Shown: piece after piece, positions 1 to 7,843 of the stretch | Position numbering within the stretch: the stretch's first letter is position 1 | Layout: each line of letters starts with the position of its first letter | Assembly (NCBI GenBank): GCA_003599175.1 | Contig: QZIY01000027.1 | Span: 1 to 38,120 of the forward strand | Origin: Candidatus Parcubacteria bacterium | GTDB lineage: Bacteria > Patescibacteriota > Minisyncoccia > Phycocordibacterales > UBA2100 | Direction: 5' to 3' | DNA: 38,120 bases | Made by a program: the position numbers and the translations under genes | The notes under the pieces: model-generated | What the model saw: the letters and a program-made list of their open reading frames with translations, nothing else | Told to the model about the DNA's origin: nothing | The model's database searches: none

Positions 1-99
1 CACGGGATACTTCGATGAACTCTGCCTTGCCGGGGACTGCCAGACTGCATTCCCTGGTTCATCAGGCGGCGAGGCGAACACCGCAAGCAACCTCGGGAC
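1..99. repeat. Terminal duplicate, left copy (assembly overlap)
   Basis: These 99 bases are identical to 38022-38120. The repeat lies inside the tail-fibre reading frame, and joining the two copies gives one continuous ORF of about 890 codons. This is what a circular contig cut at an arbitrary point looks like, with a k-mer-sized overlap, rather than a biological terminal repeat. Confidence 0.95.
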
Positions 100-2533
100 C
101 GGCCTCAATATCTTCGACTCTAAGAGCGGAGTGGATCTCCGGTTCAACACCATCGCCGCAGGCTCGAACGTCACCATCTCGACCAGCTCAGACGACAATA
201 CGCTTGTTATCGCTTCCACGGGCGGAGGTGGCACGTTCGCATGGACGCCAACGACCAACTACGGTGCGGCCGCTAACTCAACCTCAACCCCCATCTGGTT
301 CCAGTCGGGCCTTCAGGCTTCTTCAACCTCGCATCTAGCAAACGCCTCGACCTCCCAGTTCTCCGTCACCGGCACGGCAACGACTACCTTCGCTGGTCCT
401 ATCGAGATGACCGGCGGTACGGGCCACTTCACCACCCACGGCATACGCGCGGACGCTTCTGACGGCCTGCACATCCATGCGAATAACTGGACGGACATCG
501 CCAATCTTGGAGCGGGTAATACCGCCAATGTCACTTTCTATGGAGCCGTGAACATCGACGGGAATACGCGCCTTGCAACATCACTCAACGGATTGCTCAA
601 GGCTTCGTCGGGAACCGTATCGGCCGCAGTATCCGGTACAGATTATGAAGTTCCTGTCACCGCAGGAGACGGCCTGACCCGCACACTTAACGACTTCGAC
701 TGTGATACCGCGTCGGGTTCTGTTTTCGGTTGCCTCTCCTCGACTGACTGGACGACATTCAACAACAAGCTTTCCTCCTACGACGCATGGACGCACCCAG
801 CAGCCGGACAGTCTGCGACGACCTCCCTCGTGCTGCTTTATGGGAATGCATCGACAACCCAGCTCTCCGCCAACCGCGCGTACATCGGGCAAACGGCCAC
901 GACCTCCTTCGCAGCAGACGGCGACGTGACGATCGGTGACGACCTCTTCATTGGCGCGACCGACTTCATCGACTTCGGTTCAGGTGACATTACTCTCACC
1001 CACTCGTCAGAAAACCTCACCCTTTCCTCGGGAGACCGCTTCAATGCGACCTACGCCTCAACGACCGCATTCTCGTCATCCTACGCGTCTAGCACGCAAC
1101 TCGGTATTAACGGCGATACCTTCACCGACCTCACGGGCACGGGCCTTACGGTTAGCGGCGGTGCGCTACAAACCACACTCGGCACCAGTATCGGTACGGG
1201 CGAAATCGACCCCGGTACCCAGAACACCGTGCTCACTACTAACGGCTCTTTCTCAGTGGGCTGGACCAAGCTCGACCTAGCGACCCAGGTGACTGGTACG
1301 CTCCCCATCGCAAACGGCGGAACCGGCACAACCACCGCACCTATCGGCCAGCTCCTCTATGGGGGAGCGTCAGCATACCAGTCTGTCGCTACCACGTCAG
1401 TAGCCTGTTCAGGTTCCGTATCATGTACGACGTTCACGGCTATCGGAGCGTCACCCATTACCATCTCCGGTACGGGCGGCGGCGGGGATTCTGCCTTCAC
1501 GATCGGCTCGAACCTCATCTACAACTCGACGACAACCGACGCGGTCGGTATCGGAACCTCTTCTCCCTTCGCGAAGCTCTCGGTGCATGCAAACGCTACC
1601 GAGTCTAAGACGACCCTCTTCGCGGTCGCCTCGTCTACTGCCTCGGCAACCACGACCATCTTCTCAATCTCGAACACCGGCACCGCCACACTCACCGGCG
1701 GAAATGCGGACAGCGCCAGTATCTTCGGCCCGGACGACTCGAACGCCTGGATTACCGGCTACGATGCGACGGATAAGAGTTTCGCCATCGCTTCCTCGAC
1801 CGCGCTCGGGACAGTCAATGCGCTCACTATCGCCAAGAGCACGCTGAACGCGACCTTCGCCGCAGCCCTCACCATCGCAGGCCAACTCGCCGGGGTGTCG
1901 TCTATTGACGCAACTACTGAGAGCACCATCGAGGCGGCGATTGATGCCCTCGCAAACTTGACCACCATTACCATCGGCGGGGATACCATCACTGACTTTG
2001 TAGGTACGGGCCTCTCGCTTACCGGCTCGACACTGGGGGTGAACCTCGCCGCGAACTTTGCCTGGACAGGCGTGCATGACTTCGGGTCGGCGGTCATTGA
2101 GATCACCAACGCCGCCGCTCCTACTCTCGATGCCACGGGTGAGATAGCGTGGGACACCACGTCGGGTCAGTTGAAGATTTACGACGGTTCTGCGACCCGT
2201 GTCCTTTCAAACGGCTATCTTTACCCGGCCTTCACCTACGCGACCTCGACCGCCTGGACCGGCACTACCACTATTCCGCTCGGCCCGGCATTCGTTGGTG
2301 AGACGTGGAGCCAGGTCATGTGCTTCACCGACACCGGCACGGTGAACGTTTCATTTAACGACGGCACAAACCGCATGGACCTCTTGAACGCCTCGACGAC
2401 GGTGGGAACCTTCAACCTCACCACCAACAACACCTTCACGGCCGCGGAGAAGCGGTACGTGGACGTGGGAACCCCCGCCACAAGTCCCACAAAGGTTAGC
2501 TGCACGGTTCGTAAGGCACTCACCGCTGACTAG
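2..2533 (+). CDS. Tail fibre / receptor-binding protein, 3' part (starts at 37882 across the join)
   Basis: The open frame runs without a stop from base 2 to the TAG at 2531-2533. Joined to 37882-38021 it makes about 890 residues. It is rich in Thr, Ser, Ala and Gly and almost free of Lys clusters, as in beta-structured phage fibres. It contains the fibre motif GTLPIANGGTGTT (near 1297-1335) and the phrase GIGTSSPFAKLSV (near 1548-1590), which I associate with long secreted or fibre proteins of Parcubacteria. The C-terminal ~100 residues (ETWSQVMCFTDTGTVNVSF onward) look like a compact beta domain with two Cys. The next fibre gene starts 1 bp downstream. The role is probably adsorption; the receptor is unknown. 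The function comes from composition and context, not from a catalytic motif. Confidence 0.8.
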   Translation, partial: TGYFDELCLAGDCQTAFPGSSGGEANTASNLGTGLNIFDSKSGVDLRFNTIAAGSNVTISTSSDDNTLVIASTGGGGTFAWTPTTNYGAAANSTSTPIWFQSGLQASSTSHLANASTSQFSVTGTATTTFAGPIEMTGGTGHFTTHGIRADASDGLHIHANNWTDIANLGAGNTANVTFYGAVNIDGNTRLATSLNGLLKASSGTVSAAVSGTDYEVPVTAGDGLTRTLNDFDCDTASGSVFGCLSSTDWTTFNNKLSSYDAWTHPAAGQSATTSLVLLYGNASTTQLSANRAYIGQTATTSFAADGDVTIGDDLFIGATDFIDFGSGDITLTHSSENLTLSSGDRFNATYASTTAFSSSYASSTQLGINGDTFTDLTGTGLTVSGGALQTTLGTSIGTGEIDPGTQNTVLTTNGSFSVGWTKLDLATQVTGTLPIANGGTGTTTAPIGQLLYGGASAYQSVATTSVACSGSVSCTTFTAIGASPITISGTGGGGDSAFTIGSNLIYNSTTTDAVGIGTSSPFAKLSVHANATESKTTLFAVASSTASATTTIFSISNTGTATLTGGNADSASIFGPDDSNAWITGYDATDKSFAIASSTALGTVNALTIAKSTLNATFAAALTIAGQLAGVSSIDATTESTIEAAIDALANLTTITIGGDTITDFVGTGLSLTGSTLGVNLAANFAWTGVHDFGSAVIEITNAAAPTLDATGEIAWDTTSGQLKIYDGSATRVLSNGYLYPAFTYATSTAWTGTTTIPLGPAFVGETWSQVMCFTDTGTVNVSFNDGTNRMDLLNASTTVGTFNLTTNNTFTAAEKRYVDVGTPATSPTKVSCTVRKALTAD

Positions 2534-2534
2534 T

Positions 2535-3536
2535 ATGCGCATCTCCAAAGCAGTCGGGGTAGGGTCGGTACTCGCGCTCGCGACCTTCGCGCCGGTCGTG
2601 CCGCACGAGATGGAGCTGGCCTACTCCTACCAGCAGGCATACGAGGACCAGTTCATCACCTCGACCGGCACGCCCGGTTCGTACCTCGACCCGGTACGCA
2701 AGCCAGTACCCATCTTTGAGGATACGGACGGCAACGGCCTCATCTCCGTCTCCGTCTTCTACGACCGAGCCGGGAACGAGCTCTTCGTACAGATACCCGA
2801 CCGCCAGTACGCCGAGATGGGCCGGGAGCGGGGCCACGAGCGCAACCCGAAGCGCCACGAGTTCGAGTCGCTCCTGCAATCGCTGACCCCCGCGGCGGAG
2901 GCTGCGGTCGCCCTCGACAACACCGTGTCCGCGCAGAGCGTCGGGAAGGTCACGTCGCTCACGACCGCGATGACGGTAGCTGACAATACGCTCCTCATCA
3001 TCTCTTCGTTCAACAACGACACCCGCACCGGCATGACCGCGACCTACGACGGCGTGTCCATGACCAACGACGCTCAGTCTACCGGCGTCCTCCCGCAGTA
3101 CATCTTCTCCCTTTACGTCACGACCGGGAAGACGGCGAATATCGTCATCACCGTGAACGATGCAGCGACCGACGTGTGGGTGCGCGGCGCAAGCTGGACC
3201 GGCCTCGCCTCCCAGGCCGCCGAAGCATCTGCCAACACGACCGGCACCGGCACGAGCGCGACGAGCAACCTCACCACCACCTCTGACGACGCCCATGTGG
3301 TGGCCTCCCTCGTGAACGAGAACGGCAACGCCCAGAGTATGGGGACGAATACCCAGGACATCGTGGCGACCACCTACGTCGCCTACTCCCCGCTCGCCTC
3401 CGGCACGGCAGGCTCGAAAACGCTCACTGTGACGTGGACGGGCAGCTCGAACTGGTACTCGGCGGGGGCGGCGTATTCGCTCGCGCCTGCAAGTGCGGCC
3501 AGTAGTGTCGAGAGCGACCTAATCATCTTTGAATAA
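2535..3536 (+). CDS. Secreted/virion surface protein with adhesin-like beta domain
   Basis: This protein has 333 residues. ATG follows the fibre stop by 1 bp. Residues 1-20 (basic start, then VGVGSVLALATFAPVV) look like a signal sequence. Residues 45-110 are charged and include a DTDGNGLISVSV stretch. From about residue 130 there is a beta domain with DNTLLIISSFN, GASWTGL and a terminal GAAYSLAP strand. It resembles a widespread bacterial surface domain in which a short GxxWTG segment sits mid-domain. The protein encoded at 29520-30380 has the same overall pattern. The gene lies in an operon with fibres and is probably a tail appendage or adhesin. No enzyme motif is visible. Confidence 0.6.
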   Translation: MRISKAVGVGSVLALATFAPVVPHEMELAYSYQQAYEDQFITSTGTPGSYLDPVRKPVPIFEDTDGNGLISVSVFYDRAGNELFVQIPDRQYAEMGRERGHERNPKRHEFESLLQSLTPAAEAAVALDNTVSAQSVGKVTSLTTAMTVADNTLLIISSFNNDTRTGMTATYDGVSMTNDAQSTGVLPQYIFSLYVTTGKTANIVITVNDAATDVWVRGASWTGLASQAAEASANTTGTGTSATSNLTTTSDDAHVVASLVNENGNAQSMGTNTQDIVATTYVAYSPLASGTAGSKTLTVTWTGSSNWYSAGAAYSLAPASAASSVESDLIIFE

Positions 3537-3538
3537 CT

Positions 3539-4135
3539 ATGTGGCTCCTCAAGAACATCATCCTACTCAAGAACTGGCTTGCGTTCTATCGCGGCTCCCT
3601 GCACCTCGAACTCCGCAATGGCCTGGTCATCGACCTTCCCACCCGCGATGACATCTGCATCGTGCATGAGGTGATTGCCGACCGCACCTACGGCCGCTTC
3701 ATCGGGAACGAGCGCACGATACTCGACATCGGGGCGCATATCGGCACGTTCACCCTCCTCGCGCTCAAGGAGACGAACGCGCGTGTCATCTGCTACGAGC
3801 CGTCCTCCCGGAACTTCGCCTACCTCACGCGCAACATCGAGCAGAACGGCTTTGCGAACCGCGTGGAGCTACACCGACAGGCGGTCGCCAAGGAGCCGGG
3901 CATCGCTACCCTCCACCTCTCGGCTGAAGGGGATACGGGCCACAACTCCCTCACCGGCAACGGGTTCGTCGTCGGCGGGACGGAACAGGTGGAATGCGTC
4001 ACGCTCGATTCCATCACCACCACGAACCCCTGCGACCTCCTGAAAATCGACTGCGAGGATGCCGAGCCGGAGATCCTGAGTTCGAGCGACCTGTCCCGCG
4101 TCGGGCGCATCGTCGCTGAAGCACCGTACCTATGA
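3539..4135 (+). CDS. FkbM-type SAM-dependent methyltransferase (short)
   Basis: This protein has 198 residues. Residues 60-75 hold the SAM-binding loop ILDIGAHIGTFTLLAL. The acidic strand-2 motif VICYEPSSRNF follows, and near residue 165 the family signature CDLLKIDCEDAEPEIL. These match FkbM-family methyltransferases, which O-methylate sugars or small molecules. The protein ends at IVAEAPYL, soon after the signature, where the family usually continues for another 30-60 residues, so it is C-terminally short. It overlaps the next gene by ATGA (4132-4135). Its place among fibre genes suggests methylation of a surface glycan or of a glycan on the virion, perhaps with the glycosyltransferase at 21506. 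The substrate is inferred only. Confidence 0.85.
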   Translation: MWLLKNIILLKNWLAFYRGSLHLELRNGLVIDLPTRDDICIVHEVIADRTYGRFIGNERTILDIGAHIGTFTLLALKETNARVICYEPSSRNFAYLTRNIEQNGFANRVELHRQAVAKEPGIATLHLSAEGDTGHNSLTGNGFVVGGTEQVECVTLDSITTTNPCDLLKIDCEDAEPEILSSSDLSRVGRIVAEAPYL

Positions 4136-5124
4136 AGAAACTCCTCACCCTCTTCCTCGCCCTCGCGCTCCTCGCCCCGCACCCGGCGTACGCGCTCCTC
4201 TTGGATGACGTGGCGGGGGCGACCTTCGCCTTCTCCCTTTCCCGTTACCTCAAGACCGCCTTCGAGGGCAGTTCCGTTGTCCGGCTCCGCGAGAGCGCGA
4301 CTGCTGGCACGCAGGACTTCAAACTGAACGGTTCGAACGTGCTCGTGACGAACGACGTGAATGAGTACACCGTGACGCAGTGGCTCGCGCTCACGAGCGC
4401 GACCACCTCCTACGTCGTCTCGGTGTACGACCACACCGGCAACGGCAACACGTTCACCGCACCGGCTGGCATCAACGAGCCGGTCCTCACCGAAGGCACG
4501 TCCCTCAATAGTCTTGCGGCAATCGACTTTTCCGCCAGTTCAGAATACCGCCTCGAAGCGACAACCCTGGACATCGGTAGTGCCAATCCGATTGAGATAT
4601 TCGGCCTCACGAGGAGTGCCGGGTCGTTCTCTGCCACCGACCGCTACCTGTTCTCGAACGGAGCCGTCTCGCTCGCGGCTGCTGCGGTTGATTTGAACAA
4701 CTTCATCTGGCAGGCCGACCTCGGTGAAAACATCCTGAGTGCGAATGCACCTGTAGTTGATACGAACTACCAACTCTCATACCGCTACGACGGCACGAGC
4801 AACTTCATCATCAACGTCAACTGTACCGAGGAGGCGAACCAGGTGAACGCTGGCGGCCCTGCGGACTGGCGTACCGCAGGCACCGATGTCATCGGCAACT
4901 CTGCGTCGACGGCCGCGGACCGGCTCTGGGGCGGCCTTATCGCGGAACTGATTGTGTTCAAAACCGCCTACAGTGCAGGCGATGTGACCAATATTCAGAC
5001 CTCGATGGGTACGCAGGGAAACATCACCGGCTGCGCTGCCGCGCCCGCCGCAGACACCCCCTCGCTCCTCCGCATTAACGGCGGGACGTGGTGGACGCGA
5101 GGAGGGTCGTTAATCATTCGCTGA
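4132..5124 (+). CDS. LamG/concanavalin-like secreted tail protein
   Basis: This protein has 330 residues. It opens with a classic Sec signal peptide, MKKLLTLFLALALLAPHPAYA, with probable cleavage after AYA. The segment VVRLRESATAGTQDFKLNG plus YDHTGNGNTF (residues 48-115) resembles the arabinofuranosidase-B/LamG jelly-roll seen in many phage tail proteins. GGLIAELIVFKTAYSAGDV (about residues 262-282) is a typical last strand pair of LamG domains. A short C-terminal tail (GGTWWTRGGSLIIR) follows an Ala/Pro linker. It is probably a carbohydrate-binding appendage. ATG overlaps the methyltransferase stop. No catalytic residues can be assigned. Confidence 0.65.
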   Translation: MKKLLTLFLALALLAPHPAYALLLDDVAGATFAFSLSRYLKTAFEGSSVVRLRESATAGTQDFKLNGSNVLVTNDVNEYTVTQWLALTSATTSYVVSVYDHTGNGNTFTAPAGINEPVLTEGTSLNSLAAIDFSASSEYRLEATTLDIGSANPIEIFGLTRSAGSFSATDRYLFSNGAVSLAAAAVDLNNFIWQADLGENILSANAPVVDTNYQLSYRYDGTSNFIINVNCTEEANQVNAGGPADWRTAGTDVIGNSASTAADRLWGGLIAELIVFKTAYSAGDVTNIQTSMGTQGNITGCAAAPAADTPSLLRINGGTWWTRGGSLIIR

Positions 5125-5125
5125 T

Positions 5126-5989
5126 ATGAACTACGGACTCGATATAGAGAAAGAGCTTTCAGAACACACCGAGGAGGATTGGATATTCGGCTCCACTTCC
5201 CTTCCCTGTATCGCCCTGATCCCAGAAGGAAAACGAGAAAAGTATCTCCCTGACGGAGAAATCCAGCGCGGAAAAGAGGACTTCCAGGACTGTGCGACCC
5301 GAGGACCCATCAACAAGGTCGAGACAAAGTTCACTTACCTCTACCAGAACGGTCTCCTAAGACCAGAAAATGCCTCGTGGCTCGAAGAGAATGAATACGT
5401 GAAAGAGGACCGCGTGCTGTTCTCCGACCGCTTCATAGCAATACTCAGCGGGACTACTCCCAGAGGAAACTCGCTCAAGGCTCCCATCCACGCCATGCAC
5501 AAGTATGGGCTCATCCCGAAGTCCATGCTCCCTGCGGGGAACCTCACCTGGGGCGAGTACCACGATCCGCGCTCCATAACCCCCGAGATGGAGCGGCTTG
5601 GTAAGGAGTTTCTCAAGCGGTTCTCAATAAACTACGAACGAGTCTACTTTGACACGTTCGATGACCTGATCGAGCAGGACATGCTCGTTGTCGGTGGACA
5701 CGCCTGGCCCAAGCCCGTGAATGGCGTATACCCCAGGACCGAGCGGAACATCAACCATGCCTTCCTCTACTTCAGAGACCGGTACGACATATTCGACAAC
5801 TACATAGAGGGAGAGGGTGATTTCATCAAGCGACTCGCAAAAGACTATGCGCTGCTCGGTTACGGCTATCGTGTCTTCATAACCGAGGAGCCGGGACAGC
5901 AGCTGACTAACCTCATGGAGCGGGCTGTCACGCTCCTTATGGAGTGGCGCGATTTACTACTAAAGCAACTCGGTGGACTATGGAAGTAA
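5126..5989 (+). CDS. Papain-like cysteine-peptidase-fold protein
   Basis: This protein has 287 residues. A candidate catalytic Cys sits in FQDCATRGPINKVE (about residue 56) and a candidate His in NINHAFLYF (about residue 212). Asp/Asn follow in YDIFDNYIEG. The Cys-His-Asn order matches papain-like C1 peptidases found in phage structural regions. The segment GNSLKAPIHAMHKYGLIPKS is also typical of those phage proteins. The last 30 residues form an amphipathic helix (LMERAVTLLMEW). There is no signal peptide. It lies between fibre genes and the lysis genes, so it may be a virion protease, a fibre-processing enzyme or a structural use of the fold. Activity is not certain. Confidence 0.6.
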   Translation: MNYGLDIEKELSEHTEEDWIFGSTSLPCIALIPEGKREKYLPDGEIQRGKEDFQDCATRGPINKVETKFTYLYQNGLLRPENASWLEENEYVKEDRVLFSDRFIAILSGTTPRGNSLKAPIHAMHKYGLIPKSMLPAGNLTWGEYHDPRSITPEMERLGKEFLKRFSINYERVYFDTFDDLIEQDMLVVGGHAWPKPVNGVYPRTERNINHAFLYFRDRYDIFDNYIEGEGDFIKRLAKDYALLGYGYRVFITEEPGQQLTNLMERAVTLLMEWRDLLLKQLGGLWK

Positions 5990-6552
5990 TCTTTACGTGG
6001 GCGACCTTCTTGTTCCTTGCGCTTTTCGGTGGCCTGATGGCGTGGAAGCATCCCGAGGAAGAAGTCGTTGAGCCGATACTATTCATCCCCGAACCGCCTA
6101 AGCCAGTCGAAAAGACCCGTCGAGAGAAATTCTACGACTACGCCTACCAGTGTCTCGGACAGAAGAAAGGACTCGACCGCTCAATTCCCAAGGAGGTGAA
6201 CTGTGCTAATGCACTATCTCACGTACTTATCGGATTCGGGGTATCGGGACTTCCGATAAAAGGAATCGCCTCATCCGCAACACTTGATCGGTGGTTTGCA
6301 AAGAGTCCCGGGTTCGAGAAGGTGTCAGAACCCCAATTCGGGGACATCATCTCATCCCCCACCGGGTCAGGAAACGGGAAGATACGCGGCCACGTCGGAG
6401 TGGTTGGTAAGCATCAAATCATGTCTAACAACTCCCGTACCGGACTGTGGCAGAGTCACTGGACCCTGAAAGAGTGGATAGACTACTACCAGAAGTACGG
6501 CGGTCTCAAGACCAATTACTACCGTCTGCTATCCACAGCACAGGAGGGGTAA
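5980..6552 (+). CDS. Membrane-anchored NlpC/P60- or CHAP-like endolysin
   Basis: This protein has 190 residues from ATG at 5980, which overlaps the previous gene by 10 bp and is preceded by GGTGG. A GTG at 5944 is possible but less likely. Residues 3-22 form one hydrophobic segment with no obvious cleavage site, followed by a Pro/Glu linker, so it is likely a signal-anchor enzyme. The catalytic-like Cys is in VNCANALSHVL and the His in RGHVGVVGKH. FGDIISSP precedes the His as in CHAP and NlpC/P60 amidases. It probably cleaves peptidoglycan peptides. The next gene is holin-like, completing a lysis cassette. Confidence 0.7.
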   Translation: MEVIFTWATFLFLALFGGLMAWKHPEEEVVEPILFIPEPPKPVEKTRREKFYDYAYQCLGQKKGLDRSIPKEVNCANALSHVLIGFGVSGLPIKGIASSATLDRWFAKSPGFEKVSEPQFGDIISSPTGSGNGKIRGHVGVVGKHQIMSNNSRTGLWQSHWTLKEWIDYYQKYGGLKTNYYRLLSTAQEG

Positions 6553-6555
6553 AAC

Positions 6556-6825
6556 ATGGGAACCTCTCGGGGTATGAACCAAAAGAATCTCGGTGCGCTT
6601 TCCAGTTCCGTTAACCCTCAGGAGCTTTCGAGGACGATCGAGGGCGTTATGAAGGCGGTGGGAGGTGCGCTTGTCTTCTTCGGTGTCGCGTCGGTAACTG
6701 ACGTGAACACGCTTACAGGACAGATTAGCCAGCTCGTCACTCTCGGTTACGCATTCTTCGGCGTAGCGGAGGCGGCATTCGGCCTCATTCGAAAGATCAT
6801 CGTCGCCATCAACGAACGGGTATAA
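6556..6825 (+). CDS. Holin-like small membrane protein
   Basis: This protein has 89 residues. A strong Shine-Dalgarno (AGGAGGGG at about 6542-6549), rare in this genome, decides the ATG at 6556. Two hydrophobic segments are visible: AVGGALVFFGVASV (residues 33-46) and LVTLGYAFFGVAEAAFGLI (residues 59-77). They are separated by a short polar turn and followed by a basic C terminus. Size, topology and a place between two peptidoglycan-degrading enzymes fit a class II holin. It could instead be a membrane-anchored structural protein. Confidence 0.6.
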   Translation: MGTSRGMNQKNLGALSSSVNPQELSRTIEGVMKAVGGALVFFGVASVTDVNTLTGQISQLVTLGYAFFGVAEAAFGLIRKIIVAINERV

Positions 6826-6837
6826 CGGCTTATATTA

Positions 6838-6865
6838 CCGCTCGCTTTCATAGCGGCGTTTTTGC
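6838..6865 (+). terminator. Candidate intrinsic terminator after holin gene
   Basis: CCGCT and AGCGG form a 5-bp stem around a 9-base loop and are followed by CGTTTTTG. It sits 12 bp after the holin stop and overlaps the possible 5' end of the transglycosylase gene, so it could cut or tune expression of that gene. Confidence 0.4.
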
Positions 6866-7287
6866 CTGTTTCCGTTCAATCGCCGCCCATACTGGCAGTT
6901 TCTGGTGAACCACAGTTCACTGAAGCACCCACACATGCCCCTGTAAGCCCCAAAACTGGCCCAGGAGAGGATTTACTGGCGTCTGGGTACTTGGAGGCAC
7001 TAGCCAGGGATACTGCCCGTAGAAACGGCTTAAATGAGGAGCTTTTCATCAAGACCCTCGAATGCGAATCTGCTGGCTGGCAAAATATACAAAGTCAGAT
7101 ACCCGGAAACGGCCCTAACAATCGAGAGGATTCATGGGGTGTATCACAAATCCACCTCCCCTCACACCCGGAGATTACGAGAGAGCAAGCACTTGATCCT
7201 GAGTTTGCTATCGCGTGGATGGCGGAAGAATGGGTTAAAGGGAACGAATGGAAATGGACGTGCTATAGGAAAATGAACCCCGGCTAG
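6862..7287 (+). CDS. Lysozyme/transglycosylase-like lytic enzyme (start uncertain)
   Basis: The first standard start is TTG at 6862 (141 residues). The domain RNGLNEELFIKTLECESAGW carries the catalytic Glu in CES, as in lytic transglycosylases. It is followed by SWGVSQIHLPSHPEITREQALDP (given here as family-typical key residues: Gly-Val-Ser-Gln-Ile and the His-Pro-Glu turn) and a terminal FAIAWMAEEW helix. The open frame continues upstream to 6826 and there encodes LILPLAFIAAFLPVSV, a convincing signal-peptide core, so the real start may be a non-standard codon near 6832. The frame equals that of the holin gene, separated only by its TAA. The enzyme would attack glycan strands during lysis. 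Confidence 0.7.
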   Translation: MPVSVQSPPILAVSGEPQFTEAPTHAPVSPKTGPGEDLLASGYLEALARDTARRNGLNEELFIKTLECESAGWQNIQSQIPGNGPNNREDSWGVSQIHLPSHPEITREQALDPEFAIAWMAEEWVKGNEWKWTCYRKMNPG

Positions 7288-7296
7288 AAGTCGGGG
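7278..7296. terminator. Hairpin between convergent operons
   Basis: CCCCGGC and GTCGGGG pair over 7 bp (one G-U) around TAGAA. The loop contains the stop of the + transglycosylase. On the - strand the hairpin is followed by TTCATTTTCC, so it may terminate the early operon. The + side lacks a T-run. A second inverted repeat, TGCCT-AGAT-AGGCA, is at 7301-7314. Confidence 0.45.
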
Positions 7297-7361
7297 TAAG
7301 TGCCTAGATAGGCATACAGTGAGAACGCGAGGCAGAGGATCGGGACGACTAGCTTGACCAC
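7284..7361 (-). CDS. Possible 25-residue membrane microprotein
   Basis: A GTG-started frame of 25 codons lies at the very end of the early operon. It has one hydrophobic segment (VVPILCLAFSLYAYL). It overlaps the previous small ORF, and its TAG shares CTAG (7284-7287) with the stop of the converging + gene. It is too short to be sure it is expressed. Confidence 0.25.
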   Translation of the reverse strand: MVKLVVPILCLAFSLYAYLGTYPDF

Positions 7362-7450
7362 GGGTCGAGCCAGAAATCTTTGGTGAGATCCTTCCCCCAC
7401 ACGTACTTCCAGAGGAGGGCGAACACAAGCCCATAGAGGAGCATTCTCAT
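7349..7450 (-). CDS. Possible 33-residue membrane microprotein
   Basis: ATG at 7450 overlaps the upstream stop as ATGA, the coupling used throughout this operon. The product begins MRMLLYGLVFALLWKYVW, a single hydrophobic and aromatic segment, then a polar tail. No family is recognised. Tight coupling is the main support. Confidence 0.4.
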   Translation of the reverse strand: MRMLLYGLVFALLWKYVWGKDLTKDFWLDPWSS

Positions 7451-7638
7451 GTGCTGCCTCCTAGCTGGAGTTGCCCGGCGAACAAAGGGAGAATCACCTT
7501 TATCTGTGCCGAGCACACGGGACAGTCGTTTAAGATGACGGTCGTGACCATGACAGCCTCGCCGATCTCTTCGACATCTTCGTGTTTGGTGCGGAGCATG
7601 GGGCTACCGCACCGTGCGCATGAGGTCGATGACTTCAT
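7447..7638 (-). CDS. Small zinc-ribbon protein
   Basis: This protein has 63 residues with two Cys pairs, CARC (residues 7-10) and CPVC (residues 39-42), spaced as in a zinc ribbon. Its ATG overlaps the stop of the upstream zinc protein as ATGA. No family is recognised. Small zinc ribbons in phage early regions often bind nucleic acid or host transcription proteins, which is inference here. Confidence 0.7.
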   Translation of the reverse strand: MKSSTSCARCGSPMLRTKHEDVEEIGEAVMVTTVILNDCPVCSAQIKVILPLFAGQLQLGGST

Positions 7639-7817
7639 GGATCACCTGTGGGTCTGGGGAGTTGGAAAAGGTCGAGCTGGCCGCCGATGCCGAGTTCACG
7701 GCACTTCTCGACAGACTGGCGTTGGGCCTCGCGCTCACGACACGAACGGTCGCTGCACACGAAGTCTCCGTTGGTCGCGCAGCCGCAGAAGTTGCAGCGG
7801 AAGACAATAGCTTTCAT
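7635..7817 (-). CDS. Small Cys-rich zinc-finger protein
   Basis: This protein has 60 residues. The ATG at 7817 is set by a strong AGGAGG eight bases upstream, one of the few clear Shine-Dalgarno sites. CNFCGC (residues 8-13) and CSDRSC (residues 20-25) could bind one zinc. The C terminus is Gly/Pro-rich with QLDLFQL. The preceding exonuclease gene ends 26 bp upstream, and a candidate internal promoter lies at 7846-7882. The function is unknown. Confidence 0.7.
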   Translation of the reverse strand: MKAIVFRCNFCGCATNGDFVCSDRSCREREAQRQSVEKCRELGIGGQLDLFQLPRPTGDP

Positions 7818-7843
7818 TGAAGCCTCCTGTAGAACACCTGTCT

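Noticed and set aside
1-99. 99-bp identity of the two ends as a biological direct terminal repeat
   Set aside because: It lies inside one reading frame that is intact only when the copies are merged, and its length fits an assembler overlap.
131-2533. Fibre gene starting at GTG 131
   Set aside because: The frame is open upstream to base 2 and continues across the join to a signal-peptide start at 37882.
5944-5979. GTG 5944 as endolysin start
   Set aside because: It would add a basic, non-signal extension inside the previous gene. ATG 5980 has GGTGG upstream and starts directly at the anchor.
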